In this document: in pieces, positions 6,105-6,529 of the stretch
Layout of the letters: each line of letters starts with the position of its first letter
How positions within the stretch are numbered: the first letter of the stretch is position 1
Origin: Deltaproteobacteria bacterium
GTDB taxonomy: Bacteria; Myxococcota_A; UBA9160; SMWR01
DNA: 6,529 nt
Direction: 5' to 3'
NCBI GenBank assembly: GCA_019313605.1
Contig: JAFDAW010000159.1
Location: forward strand, 1 to 6,529
Made by a program: the position numbers and the translations under genes
The notes under the pieces: generated by a model
Told to the model about the DNA's origin: nothing
What the model saw: the letters and a program-made list of their open reading frames with translations, nothing else
The model's database searches: none

Positions 6105-6379
6105 TCGCCTCCACCGCAAAACAAAGAAACCCCGTAAACTGGGCCCCGACTAGTGGTGAGCAGCGCGTCGCCTGCGAGGTGTGTCCGGGCAGCCAGTGGT
6201 GAGTAGCGCGTCACCTGCAAAAGGTGTGTCCGGGTAACAACGCCGCCGGTTGATTACCCCACCGCGAAACAAAACAAAGAGACCCGGTCAACTGGGCCCC
6301 GACCTGCCCGGACACACCGCACAGGTTATGCGCTGCGCACTGCTAGTCGGGGCCCAGTTGACCGGGTCTGGTGGTGGGG
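6088..6379. repeat. Composite intergenic repeat: two direct and one inverted copy of an A+B unit
   Basis: Two sequence modules recur. Module A is 6111-6150, again at 6259-6303, and inverted at 6346-6379. Module B is 6151-6191, again at 6195-6235, and inverted at 6305-6345. A copies 1 and 2 differ by a 5-base indel and three substitutions over the last 33 bases. B copies 1 and 2 differ by a 2-base indel and a few substitutions; the inverted B matches copy 1 at about 33 of 41 positions. The second A is also preceded by a copy of the last gspB codons (6237-6253 against 6088-6104, 14 of 17 identical). The region between the gspB stop and the convergent gene (320 bases) is nearly all built from these modules. 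It has no transposase, so it may be a terminator or REP-like intergenic family. Confidence 0.8.
6257..6379 (-). terminator. Long hairpin with T-rich flank, probable terminator of the minus-strand gene
   Basis: Bases 6280-6303 and 6346-6369 are a perfect 24-bp inverted repeat around a 42-base loop. An outer 7-bp stem (6257-6263 with 6373-6379) closes it after an asymmetric internal loop. Read on the minus strand, the stem runs into CTTTGTTTTGTTTCGC (6279-6264), the GC-stem-plus-U-rich arrangement of an intrinsic terminator, about 55 bases after the stop of the convergent gene. On the plus strand it would also stop gspB transcription, though only a weak T-run (6381-6383) follows there. The loop is longer than in ordinary terminators. 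Confidence 0.55.
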
Positions 6380-6410
6380 CTTTACGTTGCGAAGTGCGGT
6401 TGAATTTGTC

Positions 6411-6424
6411 GCCCTGTCCTGGGC
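6411..6424. other. Small hairpin abutting the minus-strand stop codon
   Basis: GCCC and GGGC pair around a 6-base loop immediately downstream of the convergent gene's TAA. The stem is only four pairs, so it may be chance. Confidence 0.2.
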
Positions 6425-6529
6425 TTAGTGGAAGCGGCGGTCGTTGTTTTTATCGTTGTCGCGGCGTTTGGCTTCGAATTCTTCGTACTTGACGGCTCGC
6501 AGCTTCTTGCGCATCTGCTGGCGTTTCCA
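6425..6529 (-). CDS. C-terminal fragment of an unidentified minus-strand gene
   Basis: The complement of 6529-6425 reads 34 codons and a TAA. The tail is highly charged: WKRQQMRKKLRAVKYEEFEA, then KRRDNDKNNDRRFH. The frame is open to the window edge, and almost every third position is G or C, as in the neighbouring genes, which supports real coding. The fragment looks like a basic, helical C-terminus. I do not recognise the family and assign no function. It faces gspB tail to tail, with the repeat-built terminator region between them. Confidence 0.6.
   Translation of the reverse strand, partial: WKRQQMRKKLRAVKYEEFEAKRRDNDKNNDRRFH

Noticed and set aside
6088..6379. CRISPR array or insertion sequence
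   Set aside because: Repeats are diverged, occur in both orientations, and have no regular unique spacers, no cas genes, no transposase and no clear target-site duplication.
6250..6492. Plus-strand open frame of 80 codons across the intergenic repeat
   Set aside because: It is made of the repeat modules and runs antisense to the convergent gene. No ribosome site or plausible protein features are visible.

Overview
The window looks like a piece of chromosome from a GC-rich Gram-negative bacterium. The evidence is strong G/C preference at third codon positions, a type II secretion GspA/ExeA-GspB pair, a periplasmic AMIN-domain protein, and an ArsA-type ATPase carrying the C-terminal HSP20-like domain. 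A deltaproteobacterial-type lineage (Myxococcota, Desulfobacterota, Binatota or similar) is my best guess, but there is no rRNA or other marker to fix it.

Layout. (1) 2-1054: 3' part of an ArsA/Get3-family ATPase gene, cut by the window edge before its P-loop. (2) 1054-1833: a BtuF/TroA-like helical-backbone metal (cobalamin) receptor that shares one base with the ATPase gene (TAATG) and has no signal peptide. (3) 1834-2068: a gap that turns A/T-rich, with a tandem 21-bp-spaced motif and a perfect 7-bp palindrome that could be an operator. (4) 2069-3907: a 612-residue membrane protein with signal peptide, AMIN domain, long Pro/Glu/Lys repeats, one transmembrane helix, an acidic segment and a terminal coiled coil. 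(5) 3908-4083: a gap with a short hairpin and a 9-bp direct repeat. (6) 4084-5145 and 5142-6104: exeA/gspA-like AAA ATPase and gspB, overlapping by 4 bases (GTGA). (7) 6105-6424: a composite intergenic repeat in which a segment including the last codons of gspB has been duplicated, followed by an inverted copy that makes a perfect 24-bp inverted repeat. (8) 6425-6529: the C-terminal 34 codons of a gene on the minus strand, convergent with gspB.

How the genes may work together. In known systems GspA (ExeA) and GspB (ExeB) form an inner-membrane complex that binds peptidoglycan and helps the type II secretin assemble. The ExeA-like protein here ends soon after its transmembrane helix and has no peptidoglycan-binding domain. 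The AMIN-domain protein encoded just upstream is a plausible supplier of cell-wall or secretin targeting; this is inference. The ATPase and metal-receptor genes look like a separate transcription unit that ends in the 1834-2068 gap. I see no CRISPR array, tRNA, rRNA or transposase.
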